A stretch of 64,000 bases of DNA, taken from Erythroxylum novogranatense (Eukaryota; Streptophyta; Magnoliopsida; Malpighiales; Erythroxylaceae). Positions 36,401 through 48,149 of the stretch are shown here, piece after piece. Position 1 is the stretch's first letter. Every line of letters starts with the position of its first letter. A program made the translations under genes and the position numbers. The stretch lies in contig CM057224.1 in the NCBI GenBank assembly GCA_029891385.1, positions 1,736,001 through 1,800,000 of the forward strand, read 5' to 3'. The notes under the pieces were generated by a model that was not told where the DNA came from, did not search any database, and saw only the letters and a list, made by a program, of their open reading frames with translations.

Positions 36401-37099
36401 CAATCTTTTCCATAGGCAAACCAAGACCCCGAATAAGTTTCTTCATATTGTAAAAACTATCAATCATTGTATGATCAGCAAGCAACGATTCATTATATCA
36501 CTCCATAATTTTATCAAAACTGCGATCCGAAATATACCCTTCACTCTTTATGTTCAATTTTCAAGCAATTGATGACAATTGGGTCATTGTCTCACAATTT
36601 GGCCACAATTCTCGATCAACTGACTGTAGTAAGTCAAAAAATTGTTTTGTTTGTGGGTTAGGTTCTTCTTCAACATTTTCCCTATTTGGCTCAAATGTAT
36701 AACTGACCCCATCGTAAACCATTTACCTGTACGAATTTTCAGTTCCATCAAAATAATTTCTTCTAAATCCAACCTCCCTATCATACTCATTTAAGTTGAT
36801 AGACGATTGTGCTTCAGTTCTCCTTGAGGTGCTAGAAATCAACGATTCCTCATGTCGTGTCCACTCAAAATAATTGGAGACAAACTTTTTCTCAGCAAAT
36901 GCAAATTAACTTCATCAATGGTAAGGAAACATTTGTGTTTGCATTTTTTACATGGACATCTGATCTTTGACCCATCCATATATGCAGGTTGCGAAGATGC
37001 ATAATGAATAAACGCATCAATTCCCTTGACAAATTCTAGATTAATGAAACCATCAGGGGGTAAACGTCTATACATCCAAGATTTATCACGAAAACTCAT
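33465..37099 (-). pseudogene. CACTA TnpD-type transposase (tnp2 family) with several stops
   Basis: Domains in order on the minus strand: transposase-associated N-terminal domain (37099-36839: SWMYRRLPPDGFINLEFVKG, CPCKKCKH); tnp2 catalytic region (36485-35671: WHAEHEQEDGVMSHPLDASA, LGLSTDGFQSFGQ, SGWSTAGKLTCPYYG); NVMHIEKNIFDNL near 35390; DUF4218 (35224-34802); DUF4216 (34046-33747); and an acidic tail ending with TAA at 33465-33467. Stops interrupt the reading at about 36238 (relatives have Gln), 35983 (relatives have Trp) and near 33747, besides introns and shifts. TnpD is the cleaving transposase of CACTA elements and acts on the TIRs. Start choice: the SFRDKSWMYRRLPPDG context is the family's usual N-terminus. 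Confidence 0.88.
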
Positions 37100-38469
37100 A
37101 TCTGGAGGACTGTTATTTTAAAACAGTGAATCCAAAGTTAGTCTGCTATGTTAGCAACATATAACAAAACATGTCAGATAAGACTTGTGATTAAACATCA
37201 GGTTTTCTCGTTCTGAATCCTAGCTACGCTCCTAGTATATTTAAACTAAATATCTAACATATGTGTTTGTAATCATATATGTCATAAGATAATGATTGAT
37301 CATAATTTGATATTTAATGGATATTAAATATCAAACAACTGCCAAATAAAAATATGAATATTATTGTGAAAACCTATTTTAATCAATTCCTTGAACGTAT
37401 ACAATTTCATTAAAAAAATCAAAATATGTGCACATAAAAAGTAAAGAAAACCTCATCAATTTAAAGAGCATCCATCAAATTTTGGATTCAAATAATTAAG
37501 GTAATTGGAACAATTACATAAGTCAACCTCGTCATGTATAAATTAATACATAACTAAAGTTTATACTACAATCAAGTTTCACATCGTGCAAGCCATATTA
37601 ATAAAATATTCAGGAAGTTGTGATGGGAAGTTCATACGCAAACACATAAATGAAGAGCAAAAAACTGTAGCAAAAACATAAGCACTGACCTCAATCGAAA
37701 CGCAGAGAGATGTTCCTAAAGTACGTCAAAGTAGAAGATGATGATAGAACTATAATGAAAACCAACAACAAAATCATTCATAGCTTAATTAGAAAGCGGG
37801 ATATATGAAAACAGTTGCCATAAAATATTATACTCAATGAAGGTCATTTATTATACTCAAATAATTCAACCATCAGGTCTTATCCTCAATAATTTCCATA
37901 AATATAAGTCTCCTCCAAAATAAGATCATAAGTTAAAACTAAGGAGCTCTTGTTTTAATTTCAAAATCATAATTTACGAGGATCCTATTAAAATTTCGAC
38001 AACATTTCCCTTATAATACGAACATCCCCTTATGAAATAAGGTCCCCCTGTAATAAAAACACACTTCTATATCAACCAGTAACCACAACGCAAATTGGGT
38101 CTCCATACTACATATCTCTTGTCAATGTAATATAAATTTTAATCATTTCCTTCAACATTATCCCTTTCGTAAAAATTATAAACCACATATAATACCATAA
38201 CCCCAAAACATGACATTACCTTCAATTTTTAAGTTTGAAAATTATGCAGATTAACACAATGCTTAACATCATCATTATGATCACTTTGTTTGGTAACATT
38301 AATTTTGGTTCGAAAGGTAGAGTTTCTTGCTCTATATCTCTATGGCAACTGAGTATAATCAAGTGATAAGTGAGCTGTATACCATTTCTCCTCAAGCTTT
38401 ATAAGAGTCAAAGTAACAATTTAGAAGAAGTTTGAGAAAAAGTAATAAACTAAAGGATTTAAAAGCCAT
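37100..38469. other. AT-rich non-coding part of the CACTA 5' half
   Basis: I recognise no ORF or repeat family. It would include the 5' leader or first intron of the TnpD-like gene plus later insertions. Confidence 0.4.
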
Positions 38470-39245
38470 ACCTAACTTCATATCAATATTATCATGGAAT
38501 GTTAGGGGGATTAACTACCCCAATAAGTAATATGCTTCAAAATCAATTTAAGGAGGTAAAGCCTATTTTATATGTCTTTTAAAAACATAATTGAAATAGG
38601 AGAATTGACAACAATTAAACTTTATTTCAAAACACTGGAAAGTCATCACAAACCACCAATCTCATTATTACAGTATGATAATGATTATTTTGATCCTAAT
38701 AAAATCCAAGTTAGTACTTTTGGAATGCCTAATCAAGTAATTCATCTACTTGTAACTCTACTTGCTAAAGGAACTAGTTTCCTCATCTCCTTTATCTATG
38801 GCTATAAACACTAATTTTAGAGGAATTTACTATAACAAAATATTAAAAGAATCCATATTCCTAATGATTTCCCATTCTTAATCAATGGAGACTTTATTAG
38901 TACTTTATACAACTTTGAGGATAATGTGAGTAATAGTTTAAGGAATTTCAATGAAGACATTAAGTAATGTATGAAGGAACTAGATGTCATGGACCTCAAA
39001 TCAGATGGTTTCTTTTACAATTAAAGCAATAATCAAAGTAAAAGTTGGCATGTTAAAAAGAAATTAGATAGAGTGCTAGTGATTGAAGTTTGGATGCTGA
39101 AATTTCTAAAGAATAAAGTCACATTTTCAAAACTAAAACAAGTTATACTACAAAAAAAGGAAAAGTAAAAATTTTAAATTATTAAAAACTAATACAAGTT
39201 AACTATTGTGTATGACTCCTATATATGGAGAGATTTTTTTAAAGT
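38470..39245 (+). pseudogene. LINE (L1-type) endonuclease relic
   Basis: In shifting frames I see LSWNVRGI (the start of the APE endonuclease), VSTFGMPNQVIHLLV, SFIYGYKH, NGDFISTLYNFEDN (where relatives have GDFN), LMDLKSDGFFY-like sequence and KLDRVLV. This is the order of a plant L1 endonuclease domain. Many stops are present and no RT follows, so the copy is an old fragment in the CACTA 5' region. Confidence 0.75.
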
Positions 39246-39248
39246 ATG

Positions 39249-39470
39249 TTTGGAGGTTGATGGTAATAAGCTAGGTTGGGCTAGGCCAAACTTGAGTTGC
39301 TTATCACCTAAGCCTAGCTTAAGGTCTGATCAGGCCTAATCTTAAGCTCGATTGGGCTTCAGTATGTTTAAAGCATGATAGGCTCAAAGTTTGTAGCCTG
39401 AGCTCAGGCTTGGCTGGGCTCAAACCTTGATTGGGTTAGGCTAGGCTATAAATTGTAAAATGCGCTCAAT
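39249..39470. repeat. GGCTTGGGCT-type degenerate short repeats
   Basis: A run of words such as TAGGTTGGGCTAGGCC, AGGCCTAATC, CTCAGGCTTGGCTGGGCTC and GGTTAGGCTAGGC, GC-richer than its surroundings. Comparable degenerate blocks occur in plant DNA elements. I cannot assign it to a family. Confidence 0.45.
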
Positions 39471-41455
39471 TTTGTCCAAAATAACCTAAACATGTAAAAG
39501 TTTCTTCCTTTGACCAAAGTAACTTCTTCAAAACAATTAAGAATGGAATAATAAATTATATCCACATCAAAAGCATTATAGATACAATACAAACAAGTAT
39601 TTTCATAAAGTAATTCAAACTACCTAAAATAGATATTAGAGAAGAAGTAATGATAAAAGCAACCATAGGCTATTAAACAAGTAACTATCTAAAGAAGACA
39701 GGGTAAAGCAACCATAGGCTATCAAACAAGTAATTATTTAAAGAAGCTATGGTAGAACATGAGTTTATTTAAACACATCATGCTATTGGGAAATGACATG
39801 GAGTTTTCTTTGTTAATCTATAAAATACCACATAAGTATATGAAAGTTTAACTATGTAAGTTTTGTTTTTTTTTTGCAAGATTTAGTGGTAATCCAAATA
39901 AGTTGGATATAAAGAAAAAGTAAATCTAATAGCAAAGCTTAAAGAAAACAAACCAACTATAGAAGAAAAGGGGCAAGATAATCATTATAATTAAGATTTT
40001 CAATACTTTACACTACTTCATCTACATATAAAAATTATTATGTAAATCATGCTCAATCATATAACAATTTTATTAAATGACTGCATCATATACCTTCTGA
40101 TAAGTCAAATTTGTGTGGATGGTTTTGGAATGATATAGATTTAATTTGACTTATTTCTTTGAGGATTTGAAGTTTTACTCAGTTAATTCTCTCACATTCT
40201 GATTCTATTGCTTGATAGGTACATATGAAAAGATTTCGGGAAATAGGGCACAACTTTACTTGTGGATGCTGGATCAAAGCCATTCAAGGATGATTGCAAG
40301 GAGATTTTCGAACCCTACAACTTTCGAGAAGGCTCTGAGAAGAAATTAGGTCAACTAGAAGGTCAAAGGCGTGAAGATGCTGAAATGGGCCATGTGGACA
40401 TCAGTTGGCAAGAAGACTCCCCAGACCCGAGAATGTTTAACAGACATAGTCGGCCAACAATCTCCTGTTTCGACAAATTAGGTTTCTTAGGACAGGACTA
40501 TAAACACTGACTGTCTAGTCCTAAATGGGGGTCGTTTTTTTGGACACAGAAAACGAGGTGACTACATATGGAGGCACAACTTAAGAGGGAGATAGGGAAT
40601 TTTGGGGATTCACCCAAGGATTTGGAGCTTTCACTCTTACTTTTCTGCTACTTTCTCACTCTACTCTTTCTAAATGTTGAGCATCCTTATATGTATGCTT
40701 TTTGTTGAAATGTTCAGGAACTAAACCTCATTTAGGGTGAGGGATGTAACCTTTTTGAAGGAAGCTTTGTATGATATGGATGGTTGAATGTTTAATGAAA
40801 ATTTATGGGCTATGTTCATCTTCTTGAATTTCATTATTGTCTCTATGCTTGATCTCCATAGATGCAACCTTAGGAACCATAGGATATGTTGAAGAGTGAA
40901 CCATGATTCTTGCTCTATGAAGGTGAACACCTTGGGTTTAGAGTTAGAAATAACCTAAGCAAGGGTGAGGATTAGAAGTTGCTTGTTCTTAATGAATTTG
41001 GTTAGGGAGTCACTACATTGAGAAATGGGTACCTCTAGCTGAATGCTCCTATATACTTTGAGAAAAGATATAGGTATAACAGTGCCACTGTTCTCACATC
41101 CTACATTCAACTAATTTCATATTGTGCTGGGTGAACCCTTATCCCTAATTCTGAATTATTAATTTGATCTTTCCTCTGATTGTTTTGTTATCACTTATAA
41201 TTTATAGATCACCCAACTCCAATCACTTTTATAATTTTCTGGCGATAGCATGCAATTAATTAGAGTTAATTTGACTAGTGAATGAATTGGTCCTCGAGGG
41301 AGACGACTTTAGATTATTCACTGTGTGGATACTAGAACGATTCTATGCACTTGTAGAAATAGTTGATCACCTTCATTATCAAATATTTCTTTGAAAAAAC
41401 TATTTGTTGAATGAATGGTCTCTATTGTATTCATATTCTTTATACTTGTGACATT
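39471..41455. other. Unassigned sequence, possibly an old LTR relic around 40200-41400
   Basis: Around 40260-40510 an 82-aa plus-strand frame exists but has no motif I know and lies inside transposon sequence. The style of 40560-40660 (GGGGATTCACCCAAGGATTTGG) and 41290-41370 (GTCCTCGAGGGAGACGACTT) recalls leader or LTR parts of large gypsy elements. This is an impression, not an alignment. A 39-bp stretch with AAGCAACCATAGGCTAT occurs twice (39657, 39704). Confidence 0.3.
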
Positions 41456-42720
41456 ATAAAAAATTAAACATAATATAAAATGATGGATGGTCATTAAACT
41501 TATAAGAAATAATTAACTAACATATTATAAAATATAGAGTTCACCTTTAATATTTTTAGCACTTAACCAACTTAAAGCATATATTAGGCCTTCCACAATT
41601 TTAGAATGAAGTCGATTGTGGTGAACACTCACTGTGTGATTATTAGTACTAAAAGCATACTTAAAACAATTATAGATACTAGAATTGCTAATAAGTCGCT
41701 TGCAGCTACTCACATAATCAAACAATAAACTCCATATATGATCAAATATGTACTTAAAGAAAGTAAGACTTCAAAAACTAATAGGTAATTTTAAAGTGTT
41801 AAAGATGACAGAAATTGAGTCAATTCTGAACTATTATACAAGAGTGAAGCAATTTCATATGCAATTTATCTTTTAAATCATAGTCTTGTAAAGAGCTTGA
41901 AAGATGTTACTCTATAAAAGGCAAACTAAGGTTAATACTATGACATGCCAAGAGGGCCTAATTAACCCAATAAGTATCAATACAAATACCAATAAACATT
42001 CATATATATCACATTATCTATAACATTCATACTCCACAAAGATCCAATCATAATCATCAAAGTCGATGCAATGTTGTATTCCATCAAATTCCCATAGAAC
42101 ATATTCAATAAACTCTAATTATAAACATTTACCAATCATAACTATAATTAGAGTTAAAAATGACAACTCAATCCAATGTAGCGTATAAAAATTTGAGTCA
42201 GTAAAAATAAAGGTATGAACAATTTATCATTTATTAAGTCGCATATTAACGAAGTAACATAATGTACACAAATGACAAATTCAAAATTATTCAAGGAGAT
42301 TGAACTCCCAATCCTCGTAGAACTTAACATTGAAATTTTAAACAACAATGTTCGATTTTAATTTTATTAAATAATCATAGTTATTGTATCATGCATCAAG
42401 ATATAATATTTGTGATAAAAGTCATTATACTAAACAATCAGACAAATTATCAATTACTATACAATCAACCGTAAATATTGTACCAAAGTTAAAATTCAAA
42501 ATTTAAGACATAATCAATATTCTAGTTCCAAACAATATGATATAGAATGTTAGTAATTACATAAAGTTAAAAATATGATAATATCAGTATTTTAATTAAT
42601 TAGTTTCAGAAATTATGTTTTAATTAGTTTCAGAAATTAATTAGTTTCAAAAAGCCCTTAAATTGATTTCTTATTTTGTAAGAGTAAACAATTAACTAAA
42701 AAAATTAAAAAAAAAGGAAA
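41456..42720. other. AT-rich CACTA 5' region, no gene seen
   Basis: Only local repeats are visible, such as three copies of TTAGTTTCAGAAATTA-like words at about 42596-42650. No supported ORF. Confidence 0.4.
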
Positions 42721-42734
42721 AAAATCAACCTAAC

Positions 42735-42960
42735 ATTGTGTAGATCATCGGAGAAAGGAGGGGTGGAGAACAAGACACTACCTTCTGTTTGGAGCGTCGG
42801 AGAAGACAACGCCAGCGACGCACCAGGTCGACGATGACAACTCACTCTAGACGACAACAATGGCAGGTGACAGGCGGTGGATGGAGGAGGAAAAAGACGA
42901 GGGAGTCGGAGTCGCAGGCGTAGGCGTTGGGTGGGAGGGAAAAGAAAGGGTCTGGGGTTG
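42735..42960 (-). promoter_or_regulatory. GC-rich leader/promoter segment of the CACTA 5' end
   Basis: Base composition changes abruptly to G/C-rich (CGTCGGAG, GACGACAACAATGGCAGG, GGAGTCGGAGTCGCAGG). En/Spm elements have a GC-rich first exon beside the subterminal region, so this is the probable transcription start area for the minus-strand transposon genes. No coding frame is demonstrated. Confidence 0.4.
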
Positions 42961-42969
42961 GTTTAAATG

Positions 42970-43285
42970 ATAACCAAAACGAAAAACGACATCGTTTTGG
43001 TTATCATTTAAACATTAAATAACCCAAAACGATGTCGTTTTAGTAATTATGTAAACGTCTAACTGATTATCCATATGACGTCGTTTTGTTGAAACGACGT
43101 CGTATGGTTCAACCTCAAATGTTAAAAACATCAACAAAACGATGTCGTATGGTTGAAGAATTATACGACGTCGTTTCATTTATCAATTCAAATACAACTT
43201 TCACAAAACGACATCGTATGGTTCCAAACCTATGCGACGTCTTTTTGGTTATTTCAATCCTACAACCTAACGATGTCGTTTTATT
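42970..43285. repeat. AACGAYRTCGTT palindromic subterminal repeats of the CACTA 5' end
   Basis: About nine copies of ACGACGTCGT, ACGATGTCGT or ACGACATCGT lie in 310 bp (near 42983, 43029, 43079, 43095, 43140, 43164, 43209, 43234, 43270). Most are flanked by A/T triplets and four are followed by ATGGTT. Density and position fit binding sites for the element's TnpA. They are absent at the left end, where ACCGACGG words occur instead. Confidence 0.75.
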
Positions 43286-43419
43286 AGAGTTAGAATTCGA
43301 CAATTTAAACGAAATTTTACCAACATATTTACCAACGAAAATATCTGTCGGTAAACCTTCTCGCCTGATTTTTGTGATGCAATCTATTATCGTCACCAAA
43401 GTTATATTTCCCAAGTAAC

Positions 43420-43513
43420 ATTACCGACGTCTATACTTGGTCTATCGGTAATTTCCCACGGTTTTACTTCCGTCGATAAATGCCTGTCGCCAATTTACAT
43501 TTTTCTTATAGTG
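43420..43513. repeat. CACTA 5' terminal region and TIR
   Basis: ACCGACG / CCGTCGATAAATG words precede the terminal TTTTTCTTATAGTG, the inverse of CACTATAAGAAAAA. The next three bases, GTT, match those before 13033. Confidence 0.85.
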
Positions 43514-43787
43514 GTTATCATCAAAATCGTTAATAATAAACCTTGAGCTAACAAAATTTGTCCTCGAATGGTCTGCTCAATCTCTTAGAACCATGACATT
43601 GTTATTGATTCTTACCTGTCTATACAGACATGATTGTACATTAGATAATGTTATTAAACTGCTGTATTAAACACGTTACATTCAAGCTTCATCTGAATGA
43701 TTGAATGTCTGCCTTAAACGAAGCAAGCATACAAAAGCTTCAGCAATCAGGCCTAGTTAATTACCGTGTTCACTTCCATATTTTTTT
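43514..43787 (-). other. P450 3' flank between its stop codon and the CACTA end
   Basis: 274 bases without ORF or repeat, the likely 3' untranslated region of the P450. The CACTA inserted just downstream and left the coding part untouched. No clear polyadenylation signal was assigned. Confidence 0.5.
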
Positions 43788-45680
43788 TCACAGCTTCTGG
43801 AGCATGATCTGAAGCCCATGTTGTGGGCACATTCCTACAAAGGCGACCGGTGAGTGGAGATAAGATGGTGACAGAGTAAACCTGTAGCGCTGCAGAATCA
43901 TTGCTAGAGCAATCTTTGTTTCAGAAATTGCAAAATTCATGCCTACACAAGATCGAGGTCCCAAACCAAATGGCAGAAATGCAGAGGCATTGTTGTTAGA
44001 AGCTTTAGCTACTCCTCCTTCAAACCTCTCTGGCCTAAAATGGTGGACATCATCTCCCCAGATTTGAGGATCAGAGTGCAGTGCTAGAATTGGAATAAGG
44101 ATTTCTATATTAGCTGGAACTATTAGCTTTCCTAATCTCGATCCCTTCTGGACTTCTCGTAAAGTAAACGTAGCTGGTGGATATAGTCTGAGAGATTCAT
44201 GGATAGTCATGTTCATCTAAAAGCCACAAGGTAGAGATTTTAGAGTGAATCATAAATGACATAGAATTCATTGTACAAGGGATTTTCCTTACAGTCTTCA
44301 ATCTTGCAATTCCTTCAGGGTTTGGAACTTCTCTGCCAAATTGTTCGAGGACCTCCTCCCTCACTTTTTCCTGCCAATCTGTGTTAATTGCCAGAAGAAA
44401 GATCGTCCAGGTGAGCGCACAAGAGGTTGTCTCCTGTCCTCCAATATAGAAGGTCTTGCACTCATCAATCAACTCATCTAATGTTATTTGCTTGGCATTG
44501 TCAGGTTCATGATATAACTTCATAAGCTGTCCGAGGAAGTCATCTCCATAGAAACCTGCTTGTCCCCTCCTTGCCTCCTCCTCTCTTTTCTTCACCAGCT
44601 CTATGATGCATTTTCTTAGTCCTTGGGTATATTTGTCCGACTCAATATCATCTGTTGTTCTGAAAATTTTTCTGCAACAGTAACATCATGTCAGCTTAGA
44701 AGTTAGGTTGTATATGTTTGAGCAAGAAGAGACAGATGTAGACAGAAAGCTCACATAATTCCAGGAAGTTTACTTCCGTTAGGATTTCTTCCAATAATCA
44801 TAGCCATTTTCATCAGCATATTGAATATTTTCTGTCCTTCCAAGTAGCTGCTTCCAAAAGCTGTCCTGGAAATTATTTCCGATGTAAGAACTTTGAATTC
44901 CTGGAACACTTCTATCTCCTTTCCTTCATGCTCTTCCCATCTTTTAAGCATCGTCTCAATGCTTGTAATCATTGATGGAATCATATTCTGCTAAGAAGAT
45001 TATCACCTGTCAGTAAGTAGCTCCTGCAAAAACGGATTAAGCAATATCAACCCAAACCATAGAAAATGAGATATAAATTACTCTCAAGCTGTTTCCATTA
45101 AAAGCATGATTGGCCAGTTTACGTAGCTTAACCCATTTTGCTCCATTGGTCATCCCTATTCCATCACCAAAAAGCTTCTTTACATAAGATTGGGGTTCTG
45201 GCTTTGGATATTTTCCGTCTTTATTGTTCATTATCTCTTTAATCAGGTCAGGTTCAGTGACAGTGATTTCTGGTTTACAACCTTTCCACAAAACGAAGCT
45301 CTTCCCTACACCAATTTTAGGCAGATAACATCAATATATCAAAACAAAATTTGTAATAACAGTAGATGGTAAATTTAGTAGTTTTAAGCACCATATAGCC
45401 TGGTCCACTGATAAGTGTGAGGAAGAACTCTGGGAAATATCCGATGAGATAATTCCATTGGACTACTGTTCATCTTCTTCTTCATGCTGTCCAATTCCTT
45501 GACATTTCCATGCAAGAATTTATAGGAAGGACCTTTCACTCCTTGTGACCTCAGAACTGATTGTATCTGAAGTGGATTCCACCAGACTTTGTTAATGTAC
45601 CTGACGAGTGCTGCAATGGAAAATATGCATACAAAGGTTGAAACGTAGATCACTAGAGCTTCTGTAGCCATTGCAGCCAT
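43788..45680 (-). CDS. Cytochrome P450 monooxygenase, CYP72 clan (CYP749A-like), five exons
   Basis: Exons on the minus strand: 45680-45392, 45305-45082, 44987-44755, 44671-44293 and 44216-43788. All four introns (76-94 bp) start GT and end AG, codon phase is kept throughout, and the product is 517 aa, the usual length. Residues about 8-26 form an N-terminal membrane anchor for the ER. Further landmarks are GGQETT in helix I (326-331; the common form is AGxDT), ExxR (382-385), PERF (437-440) and the heme loop PFGLGPRSCVG with Cys465. The stretch VLTSEIISRTAFGSSYLEG and overall style fit CYP72-clan members near CYP749A; the subfamily is from memory. The enzyme hydroxylates an unknown substrate with a reductase partner. 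All key motifs are intact. Confidence 0.92.
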
Positions 45681-45760
45681 TTCTGTTGAAGCTTTACTTG
45701 GAGAGGAAATGAGACAGTACTTGGAAATATATAATGAGATGAAACATCAGATGCCGGCAG
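45681..45760 (-). promoter_or_regulatory. Likely P450 core promoter (TATA box)
   Basis: The minus strand reads CATTATATATTTCC. The TATATA core is at 45733-45728, about 48 bases before the ATG at 45680, which leaves room for a short 5' leader. No other element is assigned. Confidence 0.5.
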
Positions 45761-45889
45761 CCAGCAGAAAGATTGAAACTGAATCTGCATTGTTTATGTC
45801 GTCAGATAGAAAAGAGACACCAGGAATTTGTCATGGAGCTGATGTAAAGAATTGTTACTTGACAGCTTCTGTTCAGGTGTAATGTTCAT

Positions 45890-46840
45890 TATATTTTTAA
45901 AATTTTTAATAGTGAATTCACTTACATAAATTTTTACGACAAAATCATAAATATTATTTTTTAAAAATAATATATCAGTATAATTAAATTATAACACTAA
46001 TTGAGAGACATATAGATACATATTTTATGATTGCAATATCTAATATTATAAAATAAATATCGAGATATTTCTAATATTTTAATTATTTAAAATGAGATCC
46101 TTAATTTTAGAGTAAAAGACATACAAAATTTATAATTTATACAATTAAAATTCTAAAGTACATTCCTTATAGAGATTCCACTGTAACATCCCGGCTAATC
46201 AACATGATTTTGGTTTGAATTAAGAGAAAATAAAATAAAAGTTATGCACAGTAAATAGAATCACAACATAATTAATCAAGAATATATATTTATAAGTTAT
46301 AAATTTTAAAAGATTAAGGAATGAATTAAAATTTTAAAATTTAAATACTTTTAAATTTATTATCTTTTATTTTTAATGTCCTAACTTAATTCAGAATTTT
46401 CAAATAAAAATTGAAAATTAAAAATCTCTAATTAATGGGGATTAATTATAGATTTATTATTCAATTAACTTCATATATATAGTTAAAATTAAGTTTAATA
46501 TAGATATTCTTCAAATAATCTCAAAATATAATGATTCTTGTATACGTTAATTTTTTAAAATAAAATTTTAAAATTAAAATATAAAACAACATCTTTTTAA
46601 TTGAATCAAAGCCTAGGTTGCCCAAATCTAGACCTACCGATACCTAACTCTTCTAACGTCTTTAAAATTATTTTATAAAGTATATTTATCCTACAATTTT
46701 ATTTATATTTTATATGTTTTTAACTTGCATCATTTTTTATTATTATATCGTATGTGAATCTATCGAAAATAACTTCTATTATATAGGAGTAAGTTTCGTC
46801 TTATTAAACCTCCCAAATTTTGTTTTATCGGGATTTTAAA
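45890..46840. other. AT-rich P450 upstream region
   Basis: Very A/T-rich without ORFs. It has an LTR-like phrase TAACATCCCGGCTAATC near 46182 but no second end, so I do not call an element. Confidence 0.4.
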
Positions 46841-46844
46841 TTAA

Positions 46845-47040
46845 TATATAAAATAAAATATCTTTAGCTAATTATATTAAAATATATAATCAGATGAATC
46901 CTAAACCATAAATTAATAAAGTGAAAATATAATAAAATATAGAAATGATATATGTCAGATGGTGACAATATGCAGATTATTCAAACTAAAGTAATATTCT
47001 ATTCTTTTGGTTCGTAAGATACTGCTGTCCTATCTCACAT
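46845..47040. repeat. Low-copy repeat, second copy (first at 8277-8720)
   Basis: It is collinear with 8277-8345 and about 8565-8650. This copy is uninterrupted, and its continuation to the left (TTTTAAATTAATATATAAA) covers the point where the copia element ends at 8276. Confidence 0.55.
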
Positions 47041-47299
47041 TTAGGAAATTTCATAATACATAATTTTACTCTTAATTAGTAAAAAATTGTTTTCAATAGA
47101 CTGACAATAATATATATATATATATAATGTTGTCTTATCTTACGTTAAAAATTTTTAGTAGTACGTAACGTTACTCTTAATTAGTAAAAGATTGTTTCTA
47201 ACAGATTCAGTAATTAAAATATATATAGTCATAAAAATAAATAATAATAATTTTGTTTATTCATTTATTTATTATTCATCGCTTGTGATAGTATTGTAA

Positions 47300-47425
47300 C
47301 TTGTAAGCTGCGTTTCACTATTGATTGCTGCGTTTCACTATTCATTTGCAAGTACGTTTGTATCATCCGAGACTAATTGGTGAATGCAACTATTGATTGC
47401 TGCGTTTCACTATTCATTTGAAAGT
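47300..47425. repeat. Three copies of GCTGCGTTTCACTATT
   Basis: Copies lie near 47308, 47326 and 47399. The last two continue as CATTTGCAAG and CATTTGAAAG and are preceded by ATTGATT. This is a short imperfect direct repeat about 1.6 kb upstream of the P450. Confidence 0.8.
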
Positions 47426-48149
47426 AAGCAACAACCAAAATAATAGTACAATAGACAGACAATGACATATATCATTTCTATGATTTATTCTGTTCTCACT
47501 ACTCAAAATAGATGCTTGAGATGTGGACAAAAAATTGTGAATTTATAAATTTATAAAAATATTAATTTATTTTATTTAATTATTTTGTGCATATAATTTT
47601 CTTAAACTCGAATTTGTTATATTAATATAAAATTTAAATTATTATAAATAAAATTAAAACAAAACTTTTTCTAATACATTGGGCTAAGAAATAGGATCAT
47701 GAATAATGAACGGCTCTTAATAAATTTTATTAAAATGATATAATTTTAATATTAATTTTAAAATGATGTCAGTTTTAATATTAAATTTAATAAAATTATC
47801 AAAACAAACGTAAAATCAAAATTACGTCATTTAAAAAATTTTAATCTTGGCCCATTAATTCTAATTCAAGCTTGTAATTCAAGTTAAACATCGTTTTGAA
47901 AAAATTTAATGATACAACGTTATTTTAGCCCGCTAATTCTAATTCCGGCCTATGGTTCAAGCCAAACTCAAGCTGCATATATTTAGGATCACAGGCCTCA
48001 TCTGCCCATCGTACCTATGGACAAGATGTTATTTTCAATTCAAAACGTATAGAAAAGTTGGATAGTCTCCGAGGTCAATAAGCCAAGCAAATGGTTCCAG
48101 GCAAGCTAAGAGATTGTGAATCATTTTCTATGTTTAAAAGAAAGTTGAA

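Larger units (their letters stand above)
13033..43513 (-). mobile_element. CACTA (En/Spm) DNA transposon, 30.5 kb including nested insertions
   Basis: The left end reads CACAACAAGAAATCACC. The right end, read inward on the minus strand, is CACTATAAGAAAAATGT; ten of the first twelve bases agree. The 3-bp target duplication GTT lies at 13030-13032 and 43514-43516. Subterminal regions on both sides carry ACCGACGG-like repeats. Inside are a TnpD-type transposase (33465-37099) and a TnpA-type gene, both on the minus strand, so the 5' end is on the right. A chromovirus (13938-30816) and a LINE piece (38470) account for much of the size. Nonsense codons in TnpD make it non-autonomous today. Confidence 0.9.

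Noticed and set aside
40262..40510. 82-aa plus-strand ORF as a possible host gene
   Set aside because: It has no recognisable motif, lies inside the CACTA element, and the surrounding style suggests an old LTR relic.
43086..43418. Overlapping 110-aa and 99-aa ORFs on both strands at the CACTA 5' end
   Set aside because: They are open because the palindromic subterminal repeats lack stops; no family likeness.
46182..46200. TGTAACATCCCGGCTAAT as the start of another LTR
   Set aside because: No matching end, target duplication or LTR body follows; could be a tiny relic but is not supportable.
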